Source: Streptomyces qinglanensis (GTDB lineage: Bacteria; Actinomycetota; Actinomycetes; Streptomycetales; Streptomycetaceae). From it: a stretch of DNA of 64,000 nucleotides. Positions 16,854-24,867 of the stretch are shown here, piece after piece. The translations under genes and the position numbers were made by a program. Below the pieces are notes generated by a model that was not told where the DNA came from, did no database searches, and was given only the letters and a program-made list of their open reading frames with translations. The number at the start of each line of letters is the position of its first letter. Position 1 is the stretch's first letter. The DNA is taken from the NCBI RefSeq assembly GCF_900111245.1, contig NZ_FOGO01000021.1, positions 25,406 through 89,405 on the forward strand, written 5' to 3'.

Positions 16854-16855
16854 TT
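16814..16855 (-). terminator. ssrA terminator hairpin
   Basis: AAGGCGAGG (16814-16822) pairs with CCTCGCCTT (16847-16855) and GCCCACG (16825-16831) with CGTGGGC (16837-16843), around a short loop. It begins 10 bp after the tmRNA 3' end. Confidence 0.85.
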
Positions 16856-16864
16856 TCGCCTTCG

Positions 16865-17234
16865 TGGAGATGGCGGGAATCGAACCCGCGTCCAACGAAG
16901 TGGAAACAGGGCTTCTCCGAGCGCAGTCCGCTGCGATTTTCTCGGCCCCGGAGATCACGCGGACAAGTCTCCGACGGGCCCAGTCACTGTTCGATGTCCC
17001 GGTAGGTCCCGTGACCGGACCTACGCGGTGAGTTCCCTTAGCTGATGCCAGGAACCGGGGCGGGAACTACCCCGGGCTGACACTTCGCAGGTCGCTGCTC
17101 AGGCAGCGAGGGCGAAGGAATCGCGCTTGGTGTTGGCGATTATTTTTTTGCGGCACATGGTTAACGAGATCATTGCCGCGTTCCTCGGCTCGCTTCCCCT
17201 GCTTCGACGTTCGCTGTCGAAACCGATCATCCCC
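16865..17234 (-). ncRNA. ssrA: Transfer-messenger RNA (tmRNA)
   Basis: Reading the minus strand, the 5' end GGGGATGATCGGTTTCGAC pairs with the 3' end CATCTCC to form the seven-pair tRNA-like acceptor stem (one G-U). The T-arm GGGTTCGATTCCCGCC is present. The resume frame encodes the tag ANTKRDSFALAA followed by TGA (ends near 17099), the Streptomyces-type degradation tag. The encoded 3' end reads ACGA rather than ACCA, so CCA must be added after transcription. tmRNA rescues stalled ribosomes together with SmpB, whose gene lies 148 bp upstream. The segment is about 370 nt, normal for actinomycetes. Confidence 0.97.
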
Positions 17235-17261
17235 GTGTTGAGTTGACAATCTGCACAGCCG

Positions 17262-17277
17262 CCCTCGCGGGCGGTGC
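17262..17277. terminator. Small hairpin between smpB and ssrA
   Basis: CCGCCC-TCGC-GGGCGG is a perfect 6-bp stem about 30 bp upstream of the tmRNA 5' end. It could be residual terminator structure or affect ssrA initiation. Confidence 0.35.
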
Positions 17278-17340
17278 CGTCATGCTGCTGCCATGATACG
17301 TGACCCGGCCGCGCCGATGCCAACCATTTCGGCGCCACCT

Positions 17341-17368
17341 GGCCGGGGCCGCGATCCCGGCCCCGGCC
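17341..17368 (-). terminator. Hairpin after smpB
   Basis: GGCCGGGGCC (17341-17350) pairs with GGCCCCGGCC (17359-17368), 13 bp beyond the smpB stop. It is a perfect 10-bp stem without a U-tract. Confidence 0.6.
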
Positions 17369-17381
17369 CGGGGCTCGGCCC

Positions 17382-17912
17382 TCAGACGGTCGCGCGCTGG
17401 CGGCGACGGACCGCCGAGACGGCGCGCTCCGTCTCGCGGCGGTCCTGCTTCTCACGCAGTGTCTGCCGCTTGTCGTACTCCTTCTTGCCCTTGGCCAGGG
17501 CGATCTCCACCTTGGCCCGGCCCCGGTAGAAGTAGAGCTGCAGGGGGACCAGGGTGTAGCCGGTCTCCTGGAGCTTGCCGGTGAGCTTGTCGATCTCGGC
17601 CCGGTGGAGCAGCAGCTTCCGCTTGCGCCGGGCGGCATGGTTGGTCCACGTGCCCTGCGCGTACTCGGGGATGTGCACGTTGTGCAGCCAGACCTCGCCG
17701 CCGTCGATCTGGGCGAAGCCGTCGACGAGCGAGGCACGGCCCTGCCGCAGCGACTTGACCTCGGTGCCCGTCAGGGCGATGCCGCACTCGTACGTGTCCA
17801 GCACGAGGTAGTCATGACGCGCCTTCTTGTTCTGCGCGATGAGCTTCCGGGCGTCCTTGTCGTCCTTGCCCTGGGCCTTGGCCTTGGTCCGTGTCGTCTT
17901 CATCTTCGCCAT
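17382..17912 (-). CDS. smpB: SsrA-binding protein SmpB
   Basis: A 176-residue protein carrying the whole SmpB signature: KLIAQNKKARHDYLVLDTYECGIALTGTEVKSLR, the HNVHIPEYAQGTW tmRNA-binding segment, and the basic C-terminal tail KGKKEYDKRQTLREK. It binds the tRNA-like domain of tmRNA and delivers it to stalled ribosomes. The N terminus is extended by about 15 Lys/Thr-rich residues (MAKMKTTRTKAKAQGKDDK), a little longer than usual; an internal ATG at residue 4 is an alternative start. It lies directly upstream of ssrA. Confidence 0.97.
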   Translation of the reverse strand: MAKMKTTRTKAKAQGKDDKDARKLIAQNKKARHDYLVLDTYECGIALTGTEVKSLRQGRASLVDGFAQIDGGEVWLHNVHIPEYAQGTWTNHAARRKRKLLLHRAEIDKLTGKLQETGYTLVPLQLYFYRGRAKVEIALAKGKKEYDKRQTLREKQDRRETERAVSAVRRRQRATV

Positions 17913-17930
17913 AGCCGGTCCATTCTCCCA

Positions 17931-19250
17931 CTACGACCGGGCCTCGAGGCCACTCAATACTGTCCTGGCCCGCTCCATGGACTCGCTCCTGCTGCGCACG
18001 GAGAGGTCGGGCGCGATGCCGCGCCCCTCCACGTCGCGACCCGACGGAGTCGTGTAGTGACCGACCGTCAGCTCGGCGACGGAGCCGTCGGACTGGGGCC
18101 GGGGCATCTGCACCGACCCCTTGCCGAAGGTGCGCGAGCCGACCACGACGGCGCGGCCCCGGTCCTGCAGCGCACCGGTGAGCATCTCGGCCGCACTCAT
18201 CGTCCCGCCGTCGACCAGGACGACCAGCGGGCGCCGCTCGACGTCACCGGGATGCTCCGCGTCGTCCTCGGCGTACAGCGCGTGCTCGGTCCCGTCGTCG
18301 TCGTAGGTGGCGACGAGACCGCCGTCGAGGAAGGCCCCGGCCGCCGTGACCGCCTCGTCGACCAGGCCACCGGAGTTGCCCCGCAGGTCCAGCAGGACGG
18401 GCCCGGTCTCCGTCACCCGGTCGCGGACCGCCTTGCGCACCTGTTCGCCCGAGCCCCGGGTGAAGGAGCGGATCGCGACCCGGGTGACGCCGCCGCCGAT
18501 CCGGTCCACCCGCACCGACTCGGTCGTCAGCCGCTCCCGCTGCAGCGTGCGGTGCAGGTCGCGGCCCGCGCGGGTGAGGTGGAGCCGGACGCGGGTACCG
18601 GGGTCGGCCGCGTCGGCGGGGGAATCCGGGTCGGAGCCGCGCAGCAGCGCCACCACGGCGGTGACCGGCTCGCCCGTCACGCGCCGGCCGGCCACCGAAT
18701 GCAGCCGGTCGCCCGCCCGGATCCCGGCACGGTCGGCGGGGCTGCCGGGCTGCACCCGCTCCACCCGTACGGCGGTACCGTGCCCGGTCCGGCGCCCGGC
18801 CGCGCGGTCGGTGGCGCTCTCCCCGTCCGCGGCGCCGCTCCCGGTGCCGTCGGTGCGCGAGGCACCGGCCCGGGTCTGCCGCACGGAGATGCCGACCCCC
18901 ACGTAGGAGCCGTCGAGGGCCTGCCGCAGCCCCTCGTACTCGCGGGCCGAGTAGGCGGCGGACCAGCGGTCGCCGCTGCGGCTGACCACGGCGTCGGCCG
19001 CGTCGCCTCCGGCCCGCTCGCGGGCGCCGCGGGAGCCCGCCGACTCCCTCTTGGCGTCGGCCGGGCCGCCGAGTGCGCTGCGACCCGCGCCGTGCGCGGT
19101 GCTGCCGGGAGCGGCCGACCCGAAGGCGGCCAGCTCCCCGCCGAACGCTCCGGTGGCGGCTCCGGTCGCCAGCACACCGGCGAAGACCATCGTCAGGGCC
19201 CCGCGCCGCGGCCGGCGCGGGCGCGTGTCGAGGAACCACGAGCCTGGCAT
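17931..19250 (-). CDS. S41 family C-terminal processing peptidase (CtpA-like) with PDZ domain
   Basis: A 439-residue protein. A basic N terminus (PRRPRR) then a hydrophobic stretch (about 18-36) form a signal anchor, so the catalytic part is extracytoplasmic. A PDZ domain spans about residues 115-230 (VQPGSPADRAGIRAGDRLHSVAG). The peptidase domain has LLDLRGNSGG (287-294) and the catalytic dyad S352 (GGTMSAAEML) and K377 (TFGKGSVQ). It is a serine protease that clips C termini of exported proteins. It sits between ftsX and smpB, 68 bp from ftsX and 18 bp from the smpB start, suggesting read-through transcription of ftsE-ftsX-ctp-smpB. The PDZ carries a polar insertion (about 127-157) that is probably disordered. 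Confidence 0.92.
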   Translation of the reverse strand: MPGSWFLDTRPRRPRRGALTMVFAGVLATGAATGAFGGELAAFGSAAPGSTAHGAGRSALGGPADAKRESAGSRGARERAGGDAADAVVSRSGDRWSAAYSAREYEGLRQALDGSYVGVGISVRQTRAGASRTDGTGSGAADGESATDRAAGRRTGHGTAVRVERVQPGSPADRAGIRAGDRLHSVAGRRVTGEPVTAVVALLRGSDPDSPADAADPGTRVRLHLTRAGRDLHRTLQRERLTTESVRVDRIGGGVTRVAIRSFTRGSGEQVRKAVRDRVTETGPVLLDLRGNSGGLVDEAVTAAGAFLDGGLVATYDDDGTEHALYAEDDAEHPGDVERRPLVVLVDGGTMSAAEMLTGALQDRGRAVVVGSRTFGKGSVQMPRPQSDGSVAELTVGHYTTPSGRDVEGRGIAPDLSVRSRSESMERARTVLSGLEARS

Positions 19251-19318
19251 GGTCCGGAGTGTAGGCCAGTGCGGGGCGCCTCACGGGGGGTTGGGCGCAC
19301 GGCACCCCGCGGCCTGCG

Positions 19319-20233
19319 TCACACCTTCAGGTACTTGCGCAACGTGAAGAAGGCTGCCACGGCAGGCATCAGCAGCCCCACCGCGAGGATCAGCGGCATC
19401 ACCGCGACCACCGCGTCCCAGCCGATGAACTCGATCAGGGTGATCCTCTGCTGCAGCCAGTTGTTGATCAGGAGGTACTTGCCCAGGACGAGCAGCACAC
19501 AGGCGAACCCGGCGCCGATCAGCCCCGCGATGGCGGCCTCCAGGATGAACGGCATCTGGATGTAGAAACTGGACGCGCCCACCAGCCGCATGATCCCGGT
19601 CTCCCGGCGCCTGCTGAACGCCGACACCCGCACGGTGTTGACGATCAGCAGCAGCGCGACCACCAGCATCAGCGACATCACGCACAGGGCCGCGATGTTC
19701 ATACCGTTGAGGAGGTTGAAGAGCGGCTCCAGCGTCTTGCGCTGGTCCTGTACCTCCTGGACTCCCTGTCTGCCGGAGAAGGCGGTCTGCAGCACCTGGT
19801 ACTTGGTCGGGTCCTTGAGTTTGACCCGGTAGGACTCCTGCATCTGGTCCGGCGTCAGCGAGGCGGCCAGCGGCGAGTCCTTGAACTGCTTCTTGTACAG
19901 CTTGTACGCCTGGTCGGCGGACTCGTGGTAGACCTTCTCGACGACGTCGAGCTTCTTCAGGTCAGCCTTGATCTCGCTCTTCTGCTGCCGGGTGACCGCA
20001 CCCTTGGCGCAGTTGGGGTCGTCCGAGGAGGCGTCGTTCTTGTTGCACAGGTAGATCGAGACCTGGACCTTGTCGAACCAGTACCCCTTCATCGTGCTCA
20101 CCTGCTCCTGGGCGAGCAGCGAGCCGCCCGCGAGTGCGAGCGACAGGGCGACCGAGACGATCACCGCGAAGGTCATCGTGAGATTGCGGCGGAGACCGAC
20201 GCCGATCTCCGACAGGACGAACTGGGCGCGCAT
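19319..20233 (-). CDS. ftsX: Cell division protein FtsX (permease-like ABC subunit)
   Basis: A 304-residue protein with the FtsX layout: a short cytoplasmic N terminus, one membrane helix (about 19-41), and an extracellular domain of about 130 residues with two Cys (in YLCNKNDASSDDPNCAKG) that could form a disulphide. Three more helices follow from about residue 180, with ETGIMRLVGAS before the second. With FtsE it forms a membrane complex that activates peptidoglycan hydrolases during division or sporulation septation. It follows ftsE by 41 bp on the same strand; that spacer has a short duplicated CTCAGTGCTGG-like element. Confidence 0.96.
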   Translation of the reverse strand: MRAQFVLSEIGVGLRRNLTMTFAVIVSVALSLALAGGSLLAQEQVSTMKGYWFDKVQVSIYLCNKNDASSDDPNCAKGAVTRQQKSEIKADLKKLDVVEKVYHESADQAYKLYKKQFKDSPLAASLTPDQMQESYRVKLKDPTKYQVLQTAFSGRQGVQEVQDQRKTLEPLFNLLNGMNIAALCVMSLMLVVALLLIVNTVRVSAFSRRRETGIMRLVGASSFYIQMPFILEAAIAGLIGAGFACVLLVLGKYLLINNWLQQRITLIEFIGWDAVVAVMPLILAVGLLMPAVAAFFTLRKYLKV

Positions 20234-20274
20234 GGCGTCCTTTCCTCAGTGCTGGTGCCGGTGCCTCAGTCGCC

Positions 20275-20964
20275 TCAGTGCTGGTATCCGTAGACACCGC
20301 GCGACTGGTCGCGCACGAGGCGGCCCGTCTCGAGTTCGATGACGCGCTTGCGCATCTGGTCGACGATCTGCTGATCGTGGGTGGCCATCACCACGGTGGT
20401 GCCCGTGCGGTTGATCCGGTCCAGCAGCTTCATGATGCCGACGGAGGTCTGCGGGTCCAGGTTGCCGGTCGGCTCGTCGGCGATCAGCAGCATCGGGCGG
20501 TTGGCGAAGGCCCGCGCGATGGCGACCCGCTGCTGCTCACCGCCGGACAGCTCGCCGGGCATCCGCTCCTCCTTGCCGCCCAGGCCGACGAGATCGAGGA
20601 CCTCGGGGACCGTCTTGCGGATCTGGCCGCGCGACTTGCCGATGACCTCCAGCGCGAAGGCCACGTTCTCCCCGACGGTCTTGTTGCCCAGCAGCCGGAA
20701 GTCCTGGAAGACCGTGCCGAGCTGCCGCCGCATGTGCGGCACCTTCCAGTTGGACAGCCGCGCCAGGTCCTTGCCGAGCACATGCACCTGGCCGGAGCTG
20801 GCCCGCTCCTCGCGCAGGAGCAGCCGCAGGAAGGTGGACTTGCCGGAACCGGAGGAGCCCACCAGGAACACGAACTCGCCGCGCTCGACCTCCAGCGACA
20901 CATCGCGGAGCGCCGGGCGGTTCTGCTTGGGATAGGACTTGGAGACGCTGTCGAATCGGATCAC
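20275..20964 (-). CDS. ftsE: Cell division ATP-binding protein FtsE
   Basis: A 229-residue ABC ATPase from a GTG at 20964, at the family N terminus (MIRFDSVSKSY). Walker A GSSGSGKST is at 36-44, the signature LSGGEQQ at 139-145, Walker B LLIADEP at 159-165, and the switch His at 196. It partners FtsX. The 265-bp spacer to the next (plus-strand) gene at 21230 carries the divergent promoters; no further gene is visible there. Confidence 0.96.
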   Translation of the reverse strand: MIRFDSVSKSYPKQNRPALRDVSLEVERGEFVFLVGSSGSGKSTFLRLLLREERASSGQVHVLGKDLARLSNWKVPHMRRQLGTVFQDFRLLGNKTVGENVAFALEVIGKSRGQIRKTVPEVLDLVGLGGKEERMPGELSGGEQQRVAIARAFANRPMLLIADEPTGNLDPQTSVGIMKLLDRINRTGTTVVMATHDQQIVDQMRKRVIELETGRLVRDQSRGVYGYQH

Positions 20965-21229
20965 GGATACACCACGTCGACCTGGGTAGGGACAACGGAA
21001 ACCGCGGTGCGGCCTCCTGGGACGCCCTCCGGCGTCAGCCGGGAGCGGTGTGGGCGACCATACGCGAAGCGTGGCGTGCCGCGCACGCGGCACCCGAGCC
21101 CACCTTCCGCGCCCGCGCCCCACCTGCCTGTTTCTGCGTGGAGCCGCCTCACCTGGCAGAGTGGAATCGAGCACCCCTGGGGAACGAATCACTCACGGGT
21201 GTCGTTGGCGCGACTGAGGAGGAGTTCGC

Positions 21230-21424
21230 ATGACATGCGATCGACTGGTGTGTGCCAACTGCGCGGGGCCCGTGAACGAGGGCCGCTGTGCCGTGTGCCG
21301 CGCCCACCGGGAACGGCTGCACCGGGAGGCCCCGCTGGCGCATCTGTCCCCGGCGGCGCTGATCGCCCTGCTGGCGGCACTGATAGCAGTAGCACTTGTG
21401 GCACAGCGCGTAGCCACGGCGTGA
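21230..21424 (+). CDS. Small CxxC/single-TM protein
   Basis: 64 residues, ATG with a strong GAGGAGGAG Shine-Dalgarno about 8 bp upstream. Cysteines at C8-x-x-C11 and C20-x-x-C23 form a compact zinc-ribbon-like knuckle, with an extra Cys at 3. One hydrophobic helix (about residues 41-61) ends at the C terminus, so the knuckle probably faces the cytoplasm from a tail-anchored protein. It is too short to classify by family, but the ribosome-binding site and composition argue that it is real. It is divergent from ftsE. Function unknown. Confidence 0.75.
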   Translation: MTCDRLVCANCAGPVNEGRCAVCRAHRERLHREAPLAHLSPAALIALLAALIAVALVAQRVATA

Positions 21425-21607
21425 CGTTGCGGACGCGCGCCGTGCGCAAGCGCCGTCCCGCCGGGTGACTGACTCGCGAGACATCGAGGAGCGTCCGTCG
21501 GCGGGTCGGCGCCGCAGTGCGGTACGCCTCGGCTCCGGGCGGGCGGTCCGCGGGAGCGCGGAAAGGCCGGCCTGCCGGGCCCCCGGGGGATTGCAGAAGC
21601 CCCGGAA

Positions 21608-21624
21608 CCGGGGAAGCTCCCCGG
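21608..21624. terminator. Hairpin shared by convergent genes
   Basis: CCGGGGA-AGC-TCCCCGG is a perfect 7-bp stem with a 3-nt loop, midway between the convergent small CxxC gene and the LAETG gene. The surrounding 286 bp (21425-21710) shows no gene. Confidence 0.5.
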
Positions 21625-21710
21625 AAACACGCTCCGGAAAGCCCAAACGCGCCGGGTTGCGGTGGTCCTGAGACCTCCGCGCCCCGGCGCGCTGGTGCGA
21701 GCCTGACTCC

Positions 21711-22508
21711 TTACGCGGCAGTGCGCCGCGAGGCGAGCCGCGGCATCAGGCGGAACCCGACGCCACCGGCGATCATCGTCGCCGCGCCCACCAGCAGGAA
21801 GGTCGTCTCACCCGAACCGGTCTCGGCCAGCTCGTCCTTCGGCGCCTCCGGCTTGCTGTCCTGGACCGGCTGGCTGCCCGCGCTGTCCGGGTTGGTGCCG
21901 ACCTCGCACTTCACCTGGTCACCGTCGAGGTCGCAGGTGTCGTCGCCGCCACCGCCGGAACCGCCGGTGGTCGCCGGCTGCTCGCCGCCGCCGTTGCCGC
22001 CGCTACCGCCGTTGCCGTTGCCACCGTTGTTGGCGTGGCCGCCGTCGTTGCCGCCGGCGTTGCCGTTGCCACCGGCGTTGCCGTTGCCACCGTCGTTGCC
22101 ATTGCCACCGGCGTTGCCGTTGGCGTTGCCGCCGTCATTGCCGTTGCCGCCGTCGGCGACACCGCCGTCGTTGCCACCGGCGTTGCCGTTGCCACCGTCG
22201 TTGCCACCGGCGTTGCCGTTGCCACCGTCGTTGCCGCCGATGACGGTGCCACCGATGCCGCCGTCGTCACCGCCGATGCCGCCGTCGCCGCCGCCGATGC
22301 CGTTGTCGCCGCCGCTGTCGCCGCCGCTGTCACCGCCGCCGTCGCTGTCGCCACCGCCGAAAATGCCGCCGAGGATGCCGCCGGAGTCACCGTTGTCCGA
22401 CACATCGGCGGCCTGCGCGGCACCTGCGGCGGTCAGCGAGGCGCCCGCGGCGAACACGGCCGCTGCGGCGATCCGCGCGACCCGCAGCCGCGTCTTCGAT
22501 TTGCTCAT
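21711..22508 (-). CDS. Sortase-anchored Gly/Asn-rich surface protein (LAETG)
   Basis: A 265-residue protein. The Sec signal peptide MSKSKTRLRVARIAAAAVFAAG... likely ends after AQA (about residue 32). The next ~145 residues are low-complexity Gly/Asn/Asp (GGNDGGNGNAGGNDGG-type units), encoded by a 12-18-bp repeating pattern. A short region with two Cys (CDLDGDQVKC) follows. The C terminus is a sorting signal: LAETG at 227-231, a hydrophobic stretch, then a basic tail (RLASRRTAA). LAxTG is the pentapeptide used by class E sortases of high-GC actinomycetes. It is probably covalently attached to peptidoglycan; the repeat region may act as a flexible spacer. No adhesive or enzymatic domain is visible. 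Confidence 0.88.
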   Translation of the reverse strand: MSKSKTRLRVARIAAAAVFAAGASLTAAGAAQAADVSDNGDSGGILGGIFGGGDSDGGGDSGGDSGGDNGIGGGDGGIGGDDGGIGGTVIGGNDGGNGNAGGNDGGNGNAGGNDGGVADGGNGNDGGNANGNAGGNGNDGGNGNAGGNGNAGGNDGGHANNGGNGNGGSGGNGGGEQPATTGGSGGGGDDTCDLDGDQVKCEVGTNPDSAGSQPVQDSKPEAPKDELAETGSGETTFLLVGAATMIAGGVGFRLMPRLASRRTAA

Positions 22509-22775
22509 GTTCCAACTACCCCCAGTAGCTGTACTCGTGGATGGGGCCGCTGCGCGTGGAGCGCGATCCGCACCGGGTTTGCCGTCGAGGCGATGTCGAG
22601 GCGATGTCGTACCCCCACCCGGACTGCCGCCGTATTCACCGGGGCTCTCTCGCCCCGTCCGTGCGCTCCTGACACAGGCATGCCGAGCCAACAGCTTTCC
22701 CCAGCCCACATATGCGCGTCAAGCGAAGATCCGTCGAACAGGGCCGACGCCTGCCCGACCTGGCCTGACGCGGCG

Positions 22776-23891
22776 TCAGCTCTGGGTCTGTTCCTGCTGC
22801 TTGCGCCAGCGGATACCGGCCTCCAGGAAGCTGTCGATGTCGCCGTCGAGCACGCCCTGCGGATTGCCCACCTCGTACTCCGTGCGCAGGTCCTTGACCA
22901 TCTGATACGGGTGCAGGACGTACGAACGCATCTGGCTGCCCCAGGAGTTGCCGCCGTCGCCCTTGAGCGCGTCCATCTTGGCCTGCTCCTCCTGGCGGCG
23001 GTGGGCGAGCAGTCGCGCCTGCATGACGCGCATGGCAGCGGCGCGGTTCTGGATCTGGGACTTCTCGTTCTGGCAGGAGACGACGATCCCGGTCGGCAGG
23101 TGCGTCATGCGCACCGCGGAGTCCGTGGTGTTCACCGACTGGCCACCGGGGCCCGAGGAACGGAAGACATCGATCCGCAGCTCGTTCTCCGGGATGTCGA
23201 TGTGGTCCACCTGCTCCACGACCGGAAGCACCTCGACCCCGGCGAACGAGGTCTGGCGGCGGCCCTGGTTGTCGAACGGCGAGATGCGCACCATCCGGTG
23301 GGTGCCCTGCTCCACCGAGAGCGTGCCGTAGGCGTACGGCGCCTTCACCGTGAAGGTCGCGGACTTGATGCCCGCCTCCTCCGCGTAGGAGATGTCGAAC
23401 ACCTCGGTGGGGTAGTCACGGCGCTCGGCCCAGCGCAGGTACATCCGCATCAGCTGCTCGGCGAAGTCGGCGGCGTCCACACCGCCCGCCTCGGCCCGGA
23501 CGCTGACGACCGCCTCACGCGGGTCGTACTCGCCGGACAGCAGCGTGCGGACCTCCAGCTCGTCCACCGTCTTGCGGACCGCAGCCAGCTCGTTCTCCGC
23601 CTCGGCGCGGGCGTCCGCGTCGTCCTCGCTCTCGGCCAGCTCGAAGAGCACCCCGACGTCGTCGATACGCCCCCGCAGCTCCTCGACTCTGCGCAGCTGC
23701 CCCTGGAGGTAGGAGAGCCGACTGGTCAGCTTCTGCGCGTTCTCGACGTCGTCCCACAGGTCCGGGGCCGCCGCCTGCTCCTCGAGCGCGGCGATGTCTG
23801 ACCGCATTTTGCCCAGGTCAAGGACGGCCTCGATCGACTCCATGGTGGAGGAGAGGGACTTCAGCTCTTCGGATACATCGACGACTGCCAC
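22776..23891 (-). CDS. prfB: Peptide chain release factor 2
   Basis: 371 residues from the GTG at 23891 behind GGGGAG. A second in-frame GTG at 23900 would add three residues. The UGA-recognition motif SPF is at 204-206 and the catalytic GGQ at 249-251. RF2 terminates translation at UGA and UAA. There is no in-frame UGA frameshift in the N-terminal part, so autoregulation by programmed frameshifting is absent, as is usual in actinomycetes. The 267-bp spacer to the LAETG gene (22509-22775) has a short duplicated GTCGAGGCGAT but no gene. Confidence 0.97.
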   Translation of the reverse strand: MAVVDVSEELKSLSSTMESIEAVLDLGKMRSDIAALEEQAAAPDLWDDVENAQKLTSRLSYLQGQLRRVEELRGRIDDVGVLFELAESEDDADARAEAENELAAVRKTVDELEVRTLLSGEYDPREAVVSVRAEAGGVDAADFAEQLMRMYLRWAERRDYPTEVFDISYAEEAGIKSATFTVKAPYAYGTLSVEQGTHRMVRISPFDNQGRRQTSFAGVEVLPVVEQVDHIDIPENELRIDVFRSSGPGGQSVNTTDSAVRMTHLPTGIVVSCQNEKSQIQNRAAAMRVMQARLLAHRRQEEQAKMDALKGDGGNSWGSQMRSYVLHPYQMVKDLRTEYEVGNPQGVLDGDIDSFLEAGIRWRKQQEQTQS

Positions 23892-23926
23892 GCTCCCCAC
23901 CCTAACCGCAAGCCGCCACCCCAGCC

Positions 23927-24700
23927 CTAGCCCACTTGGGCGTCACGCTCCGCGCTGTGGTGTGCCGTCAGCGTGGTCACCAGGACGTCCCGGCGCGCGG
24001 GCCCGGTGGTCTCCGCGGGTCGGACGGCACCCACCTCGTGCAGGGTGGCCCGGTCGTCGCCGAGCAGCAGGCTGCCCGGCTCGTGCAGGGTGGCGGTCAG
24101 CAGCCGGGTGCCGTCGGGCGCGTAGACGGTGTGCTGCCCGCCGACGGCGTTCTGCCGGCCGACCAGCAGGGAGCTCACCAGCGTCGCCCCGGCACGGTGC
24201 CGCCCCTCGGGAACGGGCAGCACGGTCCGGTCGGCCGAGGCGACCACCCGGATCGGATGCACCCGGACGCTCCACACCTCGGCGTCCTGCAGACAGCTCG
24301 CGATCCGGCCCAGCATCCGCACCAGCGCCTTGAAGAGCGGGTCGGCCGCGAAGACGTCGGTCAGCGGCTCGATGTGGCCGTCGTCCCCGAGAGGGAGGGG
24401 ACCGGTGTCCCCGGGTTGTGCGAAGGCCGGGTGCGGCGTCGGGCGCAGCGCACCGGTGCGGTCCAGCGAGAAGTGCCCGTAGCGGCGCAGGCGGTGCGTG
24501 GCGTCCCACGCGGCGTGACCGTCCGGCGCCAGGTCCTCCCAGTGCAGGCCGAACCGCCGCCAGTCGGCCGCATCGGCTCCCACGCAGCGGGAGACGGCCG
24601 CCGGCTCCAGCACATGGGCGTGCCGGGAGAGCAGCGCCTGCCGGGCCCGGGCGATCTCGCCCGCGCTGCGCAGCGTCGGAGCGCCCGCGAGGTCCTCCAT
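23927..24700 (-). CDS. PF10014-like Fe(II)/2-oxoglutarate enzyme with HxA instead of HxD
   Basis: 257 residues, ATG at 24700 behind AAGGAGG. The second half reads like the 2OG-Fe dioxygenase family of bacterial amino-acid hydroxylases: VRVHPIRVVA, then PEGRHRAGATLV, LVGRQNAVGGQHTVY, LGDDRATLHEVGAV and a C-terminal GPARRDVLV. The expected iron ligands are H168, an Asp two residues later, and H221; here that Asp is A170 (codon GCC). R236 or R237 is the likely 2-oxoglutarate contact. Loss of the carboxylate ligand is what distinguishes Fe/2OG halogenases (HxA/HxG) from hydroxylases, so the enzyme may be a halogenase, an altered oxygenase, or inactive. Alignment with the family is from memory. 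It sits alone between prfB and pkaB. Confidence 0.65.
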   Translation of the reverse strand: MEDLAGAPTLRSAGEIARARQALLSRHAHVLEPAAVSRCVGADAADWRRFGLHWEDLAPDGHAAWDATHRLRRYGHFSLDRTGALRPTPHPAFAQPGDTGPLPLGDDGHIEPLTDVFAADPLFKALVRMLGRIASCLQDAEVWSVRVHPIRVVASADRTVLPVPEGRHRAGATLVSSLLVGRQNAVGGQHTVYAPDGTRLLTATLHEPGSLLLGDDRATLHEVGAVRPAETTGPARRDVLVTTLTAHHSAERDAQVG

Positions 24701-24867
24701 GCGGCACCTCCTTCCACCCTGCCCGGTACGGCCGGTACGGCCCACCGCACCGAGTCGGTGCGCCCGGCGCGGCCGGTGCGGCCGGTGCGGGCGGCGCGCC
24801 GATCCGGCACGTCCAGGCTGCTACGCGCCGCCGCGCTCCGCATCCGGACCGCCGCACGGGCCTCCGG

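Noticed and set aside
16599..16865. Possible attachment-site scar or CRISPR-like array at the ssrA 3' end
   Set aside because: Only two long copies, no regular spacers, no integrase or cas gene; the sequence is a duplicated terminator.
22776..23891. Programmed frameshift in prfB
   Set aside because: The frame is continuous with no in-frame TGA near the N terminus.
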